Below the pieces are notes generated by a model that saw nothing but the letters and a program-made list of their open reading frames with translations, was not told the DNA's origin and ran no database searches. From Yersinia massiliensis (GTDB lineage: Bacteria > Pseudomonadota > Gammaproteobacteria > Enterobacterales > Enterobacteriaceae), in the NCBI RefSeq assembly GCF_003048255.1, contig NZ_CP028487.1, positions 868,001 to 932,000 of the forward strand: a stretch of 64,000 nt of DNA. Reading direction: 5' to 3'. The translations under genes and the position numbers were made by a program. Shown piece by piece: positions 47,717-57,969 of this stretch (its first letter is position 1; every line of letters starts with the position of its first letter).

Positions 47717-48049
47717 AACGGGGCGCATTAAACCGTATTGGCACTCACTCGTCAATGAGTTTCTGATGCAAAGGCGATCGGTTGCTCTATTTTCACGCAA
47801 AAGTTGCTAGAAAGGTATCAATTAACTCACTTTTAATCCGGCGAGAAAATGTTTTATCTAATTGATTTGTCGATTTTTTATTTTTAAGCTTGTTAAATAA
47901 CAATAGCTTATATATTCACTAAATATGCATTTTTATTAAGCTTCAAGGGTTGAACCAATGGATAAAACATGCAACTATTGCGCAAATTTTAGCATTAGTA
48001 TTCATGCTTATAGTCCGCAGCATTTCAATCAATCACACAGGAGGCGATC
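47717..48049. promoter_or_regulatory. Promoter region of tRNA-Phe and speF
   Basis: This AT-rich gap must contain promoters for the leftward tRNA and for the rightward leader-speF unit. A 34-codon frame starting with ATG 47958 overlaps the leader ORF in another frame but has no ribosome site. No clear -35/-10 pair was singled out. Confidence 0.45.
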
Positions 48050-48145
48050 ATGGCACTATTAACCCCCCCAATGCATATTGACCGTCTCAAACGTCTTTTT
48101 TTCTCTCTTCCTTCTGTTAAGCGTCCTATTCCGTCCATGCGGTAA
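48050..48145 (+). CDS. Leader ORF upstream of speF
   Basis: A 31-codon ORF with an excellent ribosome site (AGGAGG, 5 bp before ATG). The peptide begins MALLTPPMHIDRLKRLFF and is basic with several prolines. In Escherichia coli and Salmonella the short speFL peptide upstream of speF senses ornithine and controls speF by ribosome arrest. This ORF has the same place and size, but its sequence is not clearly like SpeFL. Role as an attenuating leader is inference. Confidence 0.6.
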   Translation: MALLTPPMHIDRLKRLFFSLPSVKRPIPSMR

Positions 48146-48382
48146 GGCCATCTGTTGCCCACTGTTAGGCATGATTAAAAATAGAGCAAACACTCTGATT
48201 TTAATGATGTTTATTGGTCGGTGCTGAAACCAGTTCACCCATCATTCAAGCTGACATTTCCGTTAGGGAACTGTGTGCATAAAAACGTCAATTTTCCGGC
48301 ATCGCATCAGTAACCACCACCATGCGATACCATGTATAGGCCACATGGCAGCCTCATACCTGACCGTTTGAGAGTAAGTGAT
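48146..48382 (+). promoter_or_regulatory. Untranslated region between leader ORF and speF
   Basis: About 240 bp separate the leader stop from the speF ATG. A second tiny frame (18 codons from 48171) exists without a ribosome site. The spacing fits a regulatory region for Rho-dependent or structural attenuation; I do not see an obvious intrinsic terminator. Confidence 0.4.
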
Positions 48383-50545
48383 ATGACATTATTAAAAATA
48401 GCAACAAGCGCCCGTCTCGCTTCTTATCTAGAAACTCAGCGTGGAGTGGTTTACCTCAACCAAACTGATTTTACGGATGTTGCCGCGGTGGTGATGTCGG
48501 TGGAAGACGCGAACGCCGGTATCTTGTCAGCACTGCATGAGCTTGGTTTTGCTATTCCTACTTTTATTGCTGTGATGTCAGAACAGACGGTTTCGACGGA
48601 TTACTTGCCGCTGATTAAGGGAGTGATCACGCTCGGGGAAGCCAATAAAGGGTTCTATAACGCACAAATAGAAGCGGCAGCGAGTGAATACCAAAAAAAA
48701 CTGCTACCGCCTTTTTTCTCAACGTTGAAAAAATACGTCGAAATGAAAAACTCAACCTTTGCATGCCCGGGGCATCAGGGGGGCGAGTTTTTCCGGAAAC
48801 ACCCCGCAGGTCGTCAATTTTTTGAATTCTATGGTGAGACGATCTTTCGTTCAGATATGTGCAATGCCGATGTCAAATTGGGTGACTTACTTATCCATGA
48901 AGGCGCGGCAAAAGACGCCCAAAAATATGCAGCCAAAGTCTTTAATGCCGATAAAACCTATTTCGTGCTGAACGGGACCTCAGCAGCAAACAAAGTGGTC
49001 ACGAATGCTTTATTGACCCGTGGCGACTTGGTCTTGTTTGACCGCAATAATCATAAATCCAATCATCATGGTGCATTGATTCAAGCGGGGGCGACACCGG
49101 TCTATTTGGAAACGGCCCGTAATCCATTTGGTTTTATTGGTGGCATTGATGCCCACTGTTTTGATGAGCGCTATTTACGCCAGCAATTACGTGAAGTTGC
49201 ACCCGAGCGTGCGGAAGACGTTCGGCCATTTAGACTCGCCATTATTCAGTTAGGCACATATGACGGCACGGTCTATAATGCAAGACAGGTGATTGATAGT
49301 ATTGGTCATTTATGTGATTACATTCTATTTGATTCTGCGTGGGTAGGTTATGAACAATTTATTCCAATGATGAAGGATTTTTCGCCATTATTGCTGGAAT
49401 TAACGGAAAATGACCCTGGGATTATTGTGACTCAGTCAGTGCATAAGCAGCAGGCTGGTTTTTCCCAGACCTCTCAGGTGCATAAAAAAGATAACCACAT
49501 AAAAGGGCAAAAACGTCACTGCAATCATAAACGTTTTAATAATGCGTTTATGTTACATGCATCGACCAGCCCGTTTTACCCATTATTCGCCGCACTGGAT
49601 GTGAATGCCAAAATACACTCTGGTGACAGTGGCCGCCGTATGTGGATGGATTGCGTTAAGCTGGGCATTGAAACTCGTAAATCGTTATTAGAACGCTGCT
49701 CAATGCTACGGCCTTTTATTCCACCGATGGTAGGTGGTAAGAATTGGCAAGATTACGACACTGATATCATCGCCAATGACACTCGTTTCTTTAACTTTGT
49801 CCCTAACGAACGTTGGCATGGGTTTGAAGGATATAACCAAGATCAGTACTTGGTTGATCCTTGTAAGTTATTACTGACGACGCCAGGAATTGATGCCAGC
49901 ACGGGTCAATATACTGAGTTTGGTGTGCCTGCCGCGATATTAGCGACGTTCTTACGTGAAAATGGCATTGTGCCGGAAAAATGCGATCTGAACTCGATCC
50001 TATTTTTGTTAACACCGGCAGAAAATCCAGCAAAAATGGCCCATTTGGTTGGGATGTTGGCAGAGTTTGAGCGTTATATTGAGCAAGACGCACTACTGTG
50101 TGACGTTTTGCCGACGATATATCGTAAAAATGAAGAGCGCTATCGCGGTTATACTTTGCGGCAGTTATGCCAAGAGATGCATGATTTATATGTCAGTTTT
50201 GATGTTAAACAGCTGCAAAAGGATATGTTCCGTAAAGCGAGTTTCCCGCAGGTTGTCATGAACCCGCAAGATGCCAATATCCAGTTTATCCGCGATAATA
50301 TCGAGCTGATCCCGATAGCTGAAGCAGAAGGGCGCATTGCTGCGGAAGGGGCACTACCTTATCCACCGGGCGTGCTGTGTGTCGTTCCGGGAGAAGTGTG
50401 GGGCGGGGCGGTGCAACGTTACTTCTTAGCTTTAGAAGAAGGCATTAATTTGCTGCCGGGCTTTTCGCCAGAATTGCAGGGCGTTTATATCGAAAAAGGT
50501 GATGTAGAGTGGCGGCGTATCTTTGGCTACGTCATCACCCAGTAA
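48383..50545 (+). CDS. speF: SpeF, inducible ornithine decarboxylase
   Basis: PLP enzyme that converts ornithine to putrescine and CO2, consuming a proton and so aiding acid survival. ATG 48383 gives 720 residues, close to the 732 of Escherichia coli SpeF, which it resembles throughout (CPGHQGGEFFRKHPAG; NNHKSNHHGALIQAGATPVYLETARNP; QLGTYDGTVYNARQV). The Schiff-base Lys is in TQSVHKQQAGFSQ. Unlike in Escherichia coli, no potE antiporter follows; a terminator and convergent mltC do. Confidence 0.95.
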   Translation: MTLLKIATSARLASYLETQRGVVYLNQTDFTDVAAVVMSVEDANAGILSALHELGFAIPTFIAVMSEQTVSTDYLPLIKGVITLGEANKGFYNAQIEAAASEYQKKLLPPFFSTLKKYVEMKNSTFACPGHQGGEFFRKHPAGRQFFEFYGETIFRSDMCNADVKLGDLLIHEGAAKDAQKYAAKVFNADKTYFVLNGTSAANKVVTNALLTRGDLVLFDRNNHKSNHHGALIQAGATPVYLETARNPFGFIGGIDAHCFDERYLRQQLREVAPERAEDVRPFRLAIIQLGTYDGTVYNARQVIDSIGHLCDYILFDSAWVGYEQFIPMMKDFSPLLLELTENDPGIIVTQSVHKQQAGFSQTSQVHKKDNHIKGQKRHCNHKRFNNAFMLHASTSPFYPLFAALDVNAKIHSGDSGRRMWMDCVKLGIETRKSLLERCSMLRPFIPPMVGGKNWQDYDTDIIANDTRFFNFVPNERWHGFEGYNQDQYLVDPCKLLLTTPGIDASTGQYTEFGVPAAILATFLRENGIVPEKCDLNSILFLLTPAENPAKMAHLVGMLAEFERYIEQDALLCDVLPTIYRKNEERYRGYTLRQLCQEMHDLYVSFDVKQLQKDMFRKASFPQVVMNPQDANIQFIRDNIELIPIAEAEGRIAAEGALPYPPGVLCVVPGEVWGGAVQRYFLALEEGINLLPGFSPELQGVYIEKGDVEWRRIFGYVITQ

Positions 50546-50546
50546 T

Positions 50547-50575
50547 AAAAAATGGCACAGATAACTGTGCCATTT
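50547..50575. terminator. Bidirectional terminator between speF and mltC
   Basis: AAATGGCACAG pairs perfectly with CTGTGCCATTT around ATAA, with A and T tails on either side. Confidence 0.9.
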
Positions 50576-50608
50576 TAGTTTTCTTACTCGGTCAAGAACG
50601 ACTTAACG

Positions 50609-51685
50609 CTAATGACGTCGGTAGTTCTTCTGCGCACTGTTCACTTTCACCAGATAACGGCGAGATTCACTCGATGGATGTTTGGTCGTGAGCGTTTGGA
50701 ATACATCCCCCGGCGCCATACTGTTGATAATATTTACCGCCTGATTTTTATCGCTGTGGAACACCCGTAATACGCTCCCTGCACCACCATTATAAGAGGT
50801 GATAACGGCATAACGCCGCGAGGTTGTATTTTGAATGCCCCCTAGATAGGTATTTTGCAAAATCGACAGATAGGCTGTCCCAGCATCAATATTATTTGCA
50901 GGGTCAAAGAGATAACTACGACTCGGCTGGCCGCCTTTCCCTTTCAGCTTGAACACATCTCGCCCAGCAGTATGCTGAACCACCTGCATCAGACCTAATG
51001 CATCAGAGCGGCTAACGGCATAGGGGTTAAAGCTCGATTCTGTTTGCATAATCGCGAGGATGAGTGATTCTTCTACACCGTAGCGTTCAGAAGATTGCCG
51101 CACTAATGGCAGATATTTATGAGCACGTTTATCCAAATGGTTAGGGACTAATTGCAACGTGACTGACCAGATAACATGCAAGCCTGAGGTCCGTTTCTGC
51201 ATTCTGGTTTGAAGTAAATAATCAGCAAAATGAGACGCTCGCCATTCCCAGCGTATCGGTTCGCCATTGTTATCCAGCACTTGCCCATAGAGGAAGGGTT
51301 CTTTACTGATCTGAATATCGTTAGCATCAGAATAGAGATCGATAGAGCCAGGATCATCGCCCATTAATAAGGTGGTGATGATGGCTTGGCGCAAATGAGC
51401 TGCGGGATCTGTCGTGGCAATCGTTTCAACCGTAATAGTACCGGCATCAAAGTTAATATGGCTGCGAGTTTGATATTGGTCCGTATATTTAACATAATCT
51501 TTCGGACCTGCGATTAAGACTTCTTTTAAACCCCAAATATTTTCGATGTTGTGGGCAAATTGCCCCATTAAAATATCAAAACCGTTAGTATCTTTAACAA
51601 AGGCGTCGTTGTCTGTTTGATTTTTATTGCCTGAACAAGAAACTAACAATGGTGCAATGACCAGCAAAGCTAAAATTTTCTTCAT
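50609..51685 (-). CDS. mltC: MltC, membrane-bound lytic transglycosylase C
   Basis: Outer-membrane lipoprotein that cleaves peptidoglycan glycan strands to anhydromuropeptides. Start at 51685 ([19 protein letters not shown]) gives 358 residues with a lipobox LVSC at about residue 17. The lysozyme-like SLT domain has catalytic Glu in [15 protein letters not shown] and the motifs ALGLMQV and AYLSILQ; N-terminal domain [22 protein letters not shown] matches the family. Anhydromuropeptides from such enzymes are the AmpR signal. Confidence 0.95.
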   Translation of the reverse strand: MKKILALLVIAPLLVSCSGNKNQTDNDAFVKDTNGFDILMGQFAHNIENIWGLKEVLIAGPKDYVKYTDQYQTRSHINFDAGTITVETIATTDPAAHLRQAIITTLLMGDDPGSIDLYSDANDIQISKEPFLYGQVLDNNGEPIRWEWRASHFADYLLQTRMQKRTSGLHVIWSVTLQLVPNHLDKRAHKYLPLVRQSSERYGVEESLILAIMQTESSFNPYAVSRSDALGLMQVVQHTAGRDVFKLKGKGGQPSRSYLFDPANNIDAGTAYLSILQNTYLGGIQNTTSRRYAVITSYNGGAGSVLRVFHSDKNQAVNIINSMAPGDVFQTLTTKHPSSESRRYLVKVNSAQKNYRRH

Positions 51686-51842
51686 CTTAAAAGCCATATC
51701 TTGATGAGGAATATCCCCGTTACACTTCAAGTCGCCCATCCATTGGCCGTATTCGCTCACCTCAACCACTTATAGTAATAAGCGTTCGGTGATTCGCTGT
51801 GTTCCGCTTACCTGCCACTCGAATGATTTCAGGGATAACAGC

Positions 51843-51861
51843 GGGGCCAGTGCTTGGCCCC
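51843..51861 (-). terminator. Hairpin after yggX
   Basis: GGGGCCA (51843-51849) pairs with TGGCCCC (51855-51861), 7 bp beyond the yggX stop on the minus strand. No T-run; function uncertain. Confidence 0.4.
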
Positions 51862-51867
51862 CCATGG

Positions 51868-52140
51868 TTATTTACTCGGCGGAGTATAACCTTCAATATG
51901 AACGTCCTGCCCCTCGAACAAGAAGTTGACCATCTCTTGCTCCAACAGTTTGCGATCTTCAATATTCATCATGCTCAGTTTTTTCTCGTTAATAAGCATG
52001 GTCTGTTTGGCTATCCATTGTGACCAGGCTTCTTTTGAGATTTCGTTATAAATACGTTTGCCTATTTCACCCGGATACAACTGAAAATCTTGCCCCTCAG
52101 CATCCTTCTGTAAAAATGTACAAAAAATCGTTCTGCTCAT
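51868..52140 (-). CDS. yggX: YggX, iron-trafficking / oxidative protection protein
   Basis: A 90-residue cytoplasmic protein linked to protection of Fe-S clusters against oxidative damage. [42 protein letters not shown] is near-identical to enterobacterial YggX; Cys7 is the conserved residue. It lies 63 bp after mutY, as in Escherichia coli, and mltC follows. Confidence 0.95.
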   Translation of the reverse strand: MSRTIFCTFLQKDAEGQDFQLYPGEIGKRIYNEISKEAWSQWIAKQTMLINEKKLSMMNIEDRKLLEQEMVNFLFEGQDVHIEGYTPPSK

Positions 52141-52203
52141 GCTAAATCCTCGTGTATGACTATCGTCAAATAAAGCAATTTGGGTAGGCGGCAGTGTTGC
52201 CTA

Positions 52204-53265
52204 TTATTGTCCTGCTAGCTCTGTTTTTGCCAACATATGCAGTAAGCGTTCAACAGGGGTAGCCAGTCCTACCGAAGGTGGCTGTGCTAAGTTATACCAG
52301 AGACCCGCACCATCATCCATGCATCCTCGGGCTGACGCCACATTCAGCCACATCGGAACAATATCGAGATGGAAATGGCTGAAGGTATGGCGAAAGGCAG
52401 TGAGTTGCTGTAAACCGTTGGTGGTAACACCACGCTGCTGCAACCAGTGCTCAAGTTCTCCTTGCTCAGCAAATTGTGGAAAACAAAACAACCCTCCCCA
52501 TAAACCGACAGGCGGACGCTGTTCGAGCCAGACTTGTGTATCATTCTGCATCAACAGAAAATAGGCTGTTTTTTCCGGTATCGTTTGTTTGGGTTTTTTC
52601 CCAGGATAGCGTGACCAGCTATGATTGGCATATGCCATACAACCCATATTCAACGGGCAAAGTTCACATTTGGGTTTGGCGCGGGTACAAACAATAGCCC
52701 CTAAATCCATCATGGCTTGGTTAAACTTACCGACCCCTTTTGCAGGGGTAACATCTTCACTGATTTGCCACAACCGCCCCTCGACATCCTTTTTACCGGG
52801 CCATCCTTCAACAGCATAGCAACGAGCTAGAACACGTTTGACGTTACCATCTAAAATAGGAAAATGTTGGCCTAGTGCGAGTGACAATATCGCACCCGCA
52901 GTCGAACGCCCAATACCCGGCAAAGCGAGAATTTCGTCAAAAGTCGTTGGGAATTCACCTTGATGTCGCTCGACCACGGCTTGGGCTGCTTTATGCAAAT
53001 TTCTGGCGCGAGCGTAATAACCTAACCCGGTCCATAAATGCAGAACTTCATCCAGCGGGGCTGCTGCCAGCGCACGAATATCAGGGAAGCGCAGCATAAA
53101 GCGTTGAAAGTAGGGAATAACAGTCGCAACCTGCGTCTGTTGCAACATCACCTCGGATAACCAAACTTGATAAGGTGTTTTATCCAACTGCCATGGCAGT
53201 GTTTTGCGGCCAAAGCGTTCGTACCAATCAAGTACCGCGTGCGCGAATTGTTGCGCTTGCATCAT
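52204..53265 (-). CDS. mutY: MutY, adenine DNA glycosylase
   Basis: Removes adenine mispaired with 8-oxoguanine. The 353 residues include the helix-hairpin-helix [13 protein letters not shown], the catalytic Glu in [11 protein letters not shown] and Asp in [14 protein letters not shown], a [4Fe-4S] loop C-X6-C-X2-C-X5-C ([17 protein letters not shown]) and the C-terminal NUDIX-like 8-oxoG domain. Starts with two ATGs; the second matches the Escherichia coli start. Upstream lies a repeat array. Confidence 0.96.
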   Translation of the reverse strand: MMQAQQFAHAVLDWYERFGRKTLPWQLDKTPYQVWLSEVMLQQTQVATVIPYFQRFMLRFPDIRALAAAPLDEVLHLWTGLGYYARARNLHKAAQAVVERHQGEFPTTFDEILALPGIGRSTAGAILSLALGQHFPILDGNVKRVLARCYAVEGWPGKKDVEGRLWQISEDVTPAKGVGKFNQAMMDLGAIVCTRAKPKCELCPLNMGCMAYANHSWSRYPGKKPKQTIPEKTAYFLLMQNDTQVWLEQRPPVGLWGGLFCFPQFAEQGELEHWLQQRGVTTNGLQQLTAFRHTFSHFHLDIVPMWLNVASARGCMDDGAGLWYNLAQPPSVGLATPVERLLHMLAKTELAGQ

Positions 53266-53874
53266 AAGCAGGTATCAATATCTAGCTGAGAATTTAGGGC
53301 TGGATTGCAGCATAGAGTTCATGCGCTGTAAACCCCCTTCGTCCTTGAAACGACAGCGGTGTTAGCTGCGTTTGCTCACCCGAATCACTGACTTGAGTCA
53401 GCTCATCGGGATTTGCTCACTGGCTGCCTTGCTGTCGCTCCAATGACTTTGGGGGCCTTCGTACCCGAAACGACAGCGGTGTTAGCTGCGTTCGCTCACC
53501 CGAATCACTGACTTGAGTCAGCTCATCGGGATTTGCTCACTGGCTGCCTTGCTGTCGCTCCAATGACTTTGGGGGCCTTCAACCTTGAAACGACAGCGGT
53601 GTTAGCTGCGTTCGCTCACCCGAATCACTGACTTGAGTCAGCTCATCGGGATTTGCTCACTGGCTGCCTTGCTGTCATTCCAATGACTTTGGGGGCCTTC
53701 AACCTTGAAACGACAGCGGTGCTAGCTGCGCTTGCGCACCCGAAATCGTGACGTAGTTAAGTATATAGAGGTTATTTACAGCTTAATTTTGTGCTTATAG
53801 CCTCCAGAGTTGATAAACTGCCGTATCTTTGCATAATGCGCATTCACATTAGTAACCAGCAGACAGAAAGCACC
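53266..53874. other. Intergenic region holding a tandem palindromic repeat array
   Basis: About 600 bp between divergent mutY and trmB. Most of it is the 120 bp tandem repeat listed next; the flanks should carry both promoters. The weak ATG for trmB at 53875 has no strong ribosome site. Confidence 0.7.
53336..53760. repeat. Tandem 120 bp palindromic repeat, three full copies and one decayed
   Basis: Copies start at about 53341, 53461, 53581 and 53701 with an exact 120 bp period and only a few differences. Each unit folds: an outer stem CGACAGC/GCTGTCG (53351-53357 with 53431-53437 in copy 1) and an inner hairpin CCCGA...TCGGG with CTGACT/AGTCAG at its core (53379-53410 in copy 1). The fourth copy has lost part of the inner stem. 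The element resembles ERIC-type intergenic palindromes in form, but tandem repetition is unusual. No coding potential is expected. Confidence 0.85.
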
Positions 53875-54594
53875 ATGATAAATGACGTCATATCTCCGGA
53901 ATTTGATGAAAACGGCCGCCCGATGCGCCGTATTCGTAGTTTTGTCCGCCGTCAGGGGCGCCTCACCAAGGGCCAACAACTGGCACTGGATAGCTACTGG
54001 CCGGTGATGGGCGTGGAATATCAGGTAGCGCCGGTTAACTTAAATGCCTTATTTGGCCGCGAAGCGCCAGTGGTATTGGAAATTGGCTTCGGTATGGGTA
54101 CCTCACTGGTGACAATGGCTGCCAGCAACCCACAGCAGAATTTTTTGGGGATAGAAGTTCACTCTCCGGGCGTGGGGGCTTGCCTAGGATCTGCGCATGA
54201 AGCGGGCCTAAGTAACCTACGGGTTATGTGTCATGACGCCGTTGAAGTACTGGAAAACATGATTCCAGATGCTTCGCTGGATATGGTTCAGCTCTTTTTC
54301 CCTGACCCATGGCACAAAGCGCGCCATAATAAACGTCGTATCGTTCAAACACCTTTTGTTGAACTGGTCAGAAGCAAATTAAAAGTAGGTGGAGTGTTCC
54401 ATATGGCCACCGACTGGCAACATTATGCGGAACATATGCTGGAAGTGATGTCAGGTGTGAACGAATTCCGTAACCTTTCAGAACAAAATGATTATGTACC
54501 TCGGCCGGACTCGCGTCCGCTGACAAAATTTGAATTACGTGGCCAGCGCCTGGGACATGGCGTTTGGGATCTGATGTTTGAGAGGAAAGAATAA
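53875..54594 (+). CDS. trmB: TrmB, tRNA (guanine-N7)-methyltransferase
   Basis: SAM-dependent enzyme that methylates G46 of tRNA. ATG 53875 gives 239 residues, the Escherichia coli length. Motifs: [13 protein letters not shown] (SAM binding) and [21 protein letters not shown]. The stop overlaps the yggL ATG (TAATG). The next gene is co-translated. Confidence 0.96.
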   Translation: MINDVISPEFDENGRPMRRIRSFVRRQGRLTKGQQLALDSYWPVMGVEYQVAPVNLNALFGREAPVVLEIGFGMGTSLVTMAASNPQQNFLGIEVHSPGVGACLGSAHEAGLSNLRVMCHDAVEVLENMIPDASLDMVQLFFPDPWHKARHNKRRIVQTPFVELVRSKLKVGGVFHMATDWQHYAEHMLEVMSGVNEFRNLSEQNDYVPRPDSRPLTKFELRGQRLGHGVWDLMFERKE

Positions 54595-54920
54595 TGGCTA
54601 AGAATCGTAGTCGTCGCTTACGTAAGAAAATGCATATCGACGAGTTCCAAGAGTTAGGTTTCTCCGTGAAATGGACCTTCCCTGAAGGTACGGGTGTTGA
54701 TGTCATTGATGAAACGGTCGATGCTTTTATCGATGAAGTCATTGAAGCAAATGGCTTGGCATTTGATGGTAGCGGCTATCTACAGTGGGAAGGGTTGATT
54801 TGCCTGCAAGAGATTGGCCATTGCACCGATGATCATCGTGCATTAGTCACAAAATGGCTGGAAGCGCGTAAATTGAAAAATGTAGAAACCAGTGAGCTGT
54901 TTGATATCTGGTGGGATTGA
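54594..54920 (+). CDS. yggL: YggL, 50S-ribosome-associated protein
   Basis: A 108-residue DUF469 protein. The N-terminus [25 protein letters not shown] is basic, and the domain contains VDAFIDEVIEANGLAFDGSG. The family has been linked to ribosome binding. It is translationally coupled to trmB and followed by a strong terminator. Confidence 0.93.
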   Translation: MAKNRSRRLRKKMHIDEFQELGFSVKWTFPEGTGVDVIDETVDAFIDEVIEANGLAFDGSGYLQWEGLICLQEIGHCTDDHRALVTKWLEARKLKNVETSELFDIWWD

Positions 54921-54948
54921 TCTTCCGTTTTAACGGCAGATAATTGAT

Positions 54949-54973
54949 AAGGGCGCCTAAAGCAGGCGCCTTT
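54949..54973 (+). terminator. Intrinsic terminator after yggL
   Basis: GGCGCCT (54952-54958) pairs with AGGCGCC (54964-54970) and runs into TTTGTTTTT. It closes the trmB-yggL unit. Confidence 0.88.
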
Positions 54974-55057
54974 GTTTTTATTGGCTGTCATTAGCGGAAA
55001 CTGTTATCGAGATTATATTGGAGCATCGTGTTGGCAAATGTTCTGGAGGTAGCAACA

Positions 55058-55975
55058 GTGTTAGATAATGCGTTGCTAGCGGATATATTACAGCAGGTTC
55101 GCCCTCTGATTGGCCAAGGGAAAGTGGCCGATTATATTCCCGCATTGGCCGAAGTCTCGGCGGACAAACTGGGTATTGCCGTCTGTACATTGGACGGCCA
55201 AATGTTTCAGGCCGGAGACGCGAATGAGCGATTCTCCATTCAATCGATATCGAAAGTATTAAGCCTAACGCTGGCGTTATCGCGTTACGCTGAACAAGAT
55301 GTATGGCAGCGAGTTGGCAAAGAGCCCTCCGGCCAGCCCTTTAATTCATTGGTCCAATTAGAATTAGAAAAGGGTAAGCCGCGTAATCCTTTTATCAATC
55401 CAGGCGCGCTGGTGGTGTGCGATATGTTGCAAAGTCGACTGAGTGCGCCTAAACAACGGATGCTAGAAGTCGTACGCCAACTGGTGAGCGACGATAGCAT
55501 TAGCTATGATCCCCGCGTCGCGCGCTCGGAGTTTGAACATTCAGATCGTAATGCCGCCATTGCTTACCTCATGAAGTCTTTTGGTAATTTCGATAACGAT
55601 GTATTGACGGTACTTCAGACCTATTTTCACTATTGCGCGATGCGCATGAGCTGTGCTGAACTGGCTCGTTGCTTTGTCTATCTGGCGAATCAGGGGCGTA
55701 GTATCAGTGGACAAGACCCATTAATTACGCCGATGCAGGCTCGGCAAATCAATGCACTGATGATTACCAGTGGCATGTATGATGGAGCAGGTGAATTTGC
55801 TTTTCGCGTGGGTATGCCAGGGAAGTCCGGCGTGGGTGGTGGCATTATTGCCATCGTACCCGATGAGTTGTGCATTGCTGTTTGGTCACCTGAATTAGAC
55901 AACGCAGGGAACTCTCTTGCCGGAACGGCTGCCTTAGAGTTACTGGCACAGCGGATTGGCCGCTCCATTTTTTAA
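55058..55975 (+). CDS. glsB: GlsB, glutaminase
   Basis: Serine-dependent glutaminase that hydrolyses glutamine to glutamate and ammonia. GTG 55058 is chosen because GGAGG lies 9 bp upstream; it gives 305 residues, close to the 308 of the Escherichia coli YneH product. An upstream GTG (55028) is less supported. The catalytic Ser-Lys region [16 protein letters not shown] and the [15 protein letters not shown] stretch are intact. Confidence 0.94.
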   Translation: MLDNALLADILQQVRPLIGQGKVADYIPALAEVSADKLGIAVCTLDGQMFQAGDANERFSIQSISKVLSLTLALSRYAEQDVWQRVGKEPSGQPFNSLVQLELEKGKPRNPFINPGALVVCDMLQSRLSAPKQRMLEVVRQLVSDDSISYDPRVARSEFEHSDRNAAIAYLMKSFGNFDNDVLTVLQTYFHYCAMRMSCAELARCFVYLANQGRSISGQDPLITPMQARQINALMITSGMYDGAGEFAFRVGMPGKSGVGGGIIAIVPDELCIAVWSPELDNAGNSLAGTAALELLAQRIGRSIF

Positions 55976-55994
55976 ACCGTTTATCGGGAGTCTT

Positions 55995-56732
55995 ATGTTA
56001 CATAAAATGAAAGCATTACGAACGGCAGGTTTGGCAATATTAATGCTAACGGCTGGACAAGTGCAGGCTGAATACCAGTGCAACGTAAAGCCACAGGATG
56101 ATGTGATTATCAGCCCGCAATCCGTGCAAATTGTTGGGGCCAGCGGCAATTTGCAGATTTCACCTGACGGCGATGTTATTCGTAACGGCAAAACATTGAC
56201 GCTGACCGATGCGCAGCGCCAGCAGGCATTTCGCTATCAAACAGCGTTGCGTAAAGACTTACCTTGGATAGATCAAGGTGCGCAACAGCGTTTGGAAAAA
56301 GCACGCGTCTCCTTAGACAAAGTGATTGTTAAGGAGCTGGGCAGTAACAGTAATGTGCGTAACCGCCTAACTACCCTGAATGATCAGCTTAAACAACAGA
56401 TGAGCCGTATCATTGAAAAACGCAGTGATGGCTTGACCTTCCACCATCAAGCTATTGATCAGGTAGAGAAAGACGGCCGCCAATTAGTGCAACAAAGTAT
56501 GGGCGGCGTTTTACAAGATAGCTTAAATGAAATGGGCGTTAAGCAAGCGACCAGTGGCGCGGGCAATAACCCATTACAAGCCATTATGGGCAATCTGGGC
56601 GGGTTACAGCAGGCTATCCAGAATGAATGGAATAATCAGGAACAGGACTTCCAGCAGTTTGGCCATGAAGTTTGTAGCCGAGTCACTACGCTAGAACAAC
56701 AGCGGAAAGATTTGCTTAAGTCTTTGAACTAA
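55995..56732 (+). CDS. yggN: YggN, periplasmic protein of unknown function
   Basis: A 245-residue protein with a signal peptide ending at QVQA (about residue 22), matching enterobacterial YggN (DUF2884). The C-terminal half is coiled-coil rich (LNDQLKQQMSRIIEKR; NQEQDFQQFGHEVCSR). ATG 55995 is selected; ATG 56007 is a possible alternative. It begins 19 bp after glsB. Function unknown. Confidence 0.88.
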   Translation: MLHKMKALRTAGLAILMLTAGQVQAEYQCNVKPQDDVIISPQSVQIVGASGNLQISPDGDVIRNGKTLTLTDAQRQQAFRYQTALRKDLPWIDQGAQQRLEKARVSLDKVIVKELGSNSNVRNRLTTLNDQLKQQMSRIIEKRSDGLTFHHQAIDQVEKDGRQLVQQSMGGVLQDSLNEMGVKQATSGAGNNPLQAIMGNLGGLQQAIQNEWNNQEQDFQQFGHEVCSRVTTLEQQRKDLLKSLN

Positions 56733-56782
56733 TTGTAGATGGGTGGCTCCCATCAAAGTAGGCTAAATAAGCTATTTTAAGG

Positions 56783-56814
56783 ACATCTGAGGGGCGATAA
56801 CTGCCCTCAGATGT
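56783..56814. terminator. Hairpin between convergent yggN and hemW
   Basis: ACATCTGAGGG (56783-56793) pairs perfectly with CCCTCAGATGT (56804-56814). No clear T-run; may act for both genes. Confidence 0.55.
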
Positions 56815-56838
56815 GAATGCTAAGCCGAGTATGAATGG

Positions 56839-57969
56839 CTATAAAAACAGTTCTAACAGCGAGTTAAGGAATAGCTTTCCTTTCTCAGTAATCTGCCAAT
56901 TCTCTTCTGTTTCAATCAAATACCCTTTCGCTAACGCCTCATCCAACTGCGGCCGGATATGACTTTCAGCTAAACCAGTAAAATGATAGAAATCCGCACG
57001 GGGCGCAGCTTCCAGCAGACGAAAACGGTTCATAAAGAATTCAAAAGGCCGATCCGCTGTTTCCACTTCATACTTTTTATCGAGATATTTGCCCTGCATA
57101 AAACCACGGGGATGTTTGGTCTTTATTGTGCGTAAAATCCGCCCGTCGCTAAAGGTGATTTTACCGTGAGCGCCACAACCGATCCCCAGATAATCCCCAA
57201 AACGCCAGTAATTAAGGTTGTGCTGGCATTGATAGCCCGGTTTGGCATAGGCCGAGGTTTCGTATTGCTGATATCCTGCGGCGCTAAGTAACTGGTGCCC
57301 CTGCTGGAAAATATCCCATAGCGCATCGTCATCTGGTAGGACAGGGGGGCGAGAACTAAAACCGGTATTCGGTTCGATAGTCAACTGATACCAAGACAAA
57401 TGAGGGGGATTCAAGGCAATCGCTTGACGCAAATCATCCAGCGCCTCTTCTAATGTTTGATCGGGTAAACCATGCATCAAATCAAGATTAAAACTGCGTA
57501 GCCCTAATGCTGTTGCTAATGCTGCTGCACGCTTGGCCTCTTCTGGCCCATGTATCCGGCCAAGACGAACCAGCTTCTGCGCGCTAAAGCTCTGCACACC
57601 AATTGAAATGCGATTGATACCGGCGCGCTGATAACCGCTAAACCGATCGGCTTCGACTGCGCCGGGGTTGGCTTCCATGGTGATTTCAGCATCAATGGCA
57701 ACCGGCAATCTGGCGCGTACACCGTCGAGCAACTGTTGCATCGCTTCGGCACTGAGCAAACTTGGCGTGCCACCGCCAATAAAAATGGTGCTGACCTCTC
57801 GGCCACTCACCAGCGGTGCGTCTATATCAAGATCTGCCAATAAGTGCTCTACATATTCCTGATGAGGGACATCACCTTTCAGCGCATGAGAGTTAAAGTC
57901 GCAGTAAGGGCACTTCTGCACACACCAAGGAATATGAATATAGAGACTCAGCGGCGGTAACTTAAGCAT
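56839..57969 (-). CDS. hemW: HemW, radical SAM haem chaperone
   Basis: Haem-binding radical-SAM protein long annotated as a coproporphyrinogen oxidase. Start at 57969 ([16 protein letters not shown]) gives 376 residues. The [4Fe-4S] motif CVQKCPYC is at residues 16-23 and [12 protein letters not shown] follows. The C-terminal HemN-like domain is complete. It overlaps the end of rdgB by 8 bp. Confidence 0.95.
   Translation of the reverse strand: MLKLPPLSLYIHIPWCVQKCPYCDFNSHALKGDVPHQEYVEHLLADLDIDAPLVSGREVSTIFIGGGTPSLLSAEAMQQLLDGVRARLPVAIDAEITMEANPGAVEADRFSGYQRAGINRISIGVQSFSAQKLVRLGRIHGPEEAKRAAALATALGLRSFNLDLMHGLPDQTLEEALDDLRQAIALNPPHLSWYQLTIEPNTGFSSRPPVLPDDDALWDIFQQGHQLLSAAGYQQYETSAYAKPGYQCQHNLNYWRFGDYLGIGCGAHGKITFSDGRILRTIKTKHPRGFMQGKYLDKKYEVETADRPFEFFMNRFRLLEAAPRADFYHFTGLAESHIRPQLDEALAKGYLIETEENWQITEKGKLFLNSLLELFL

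Noticed and set aside
53334..53760. CRISPR array
   Set aside because: The 120 bp units are identical along their whole length with no unique spacers.
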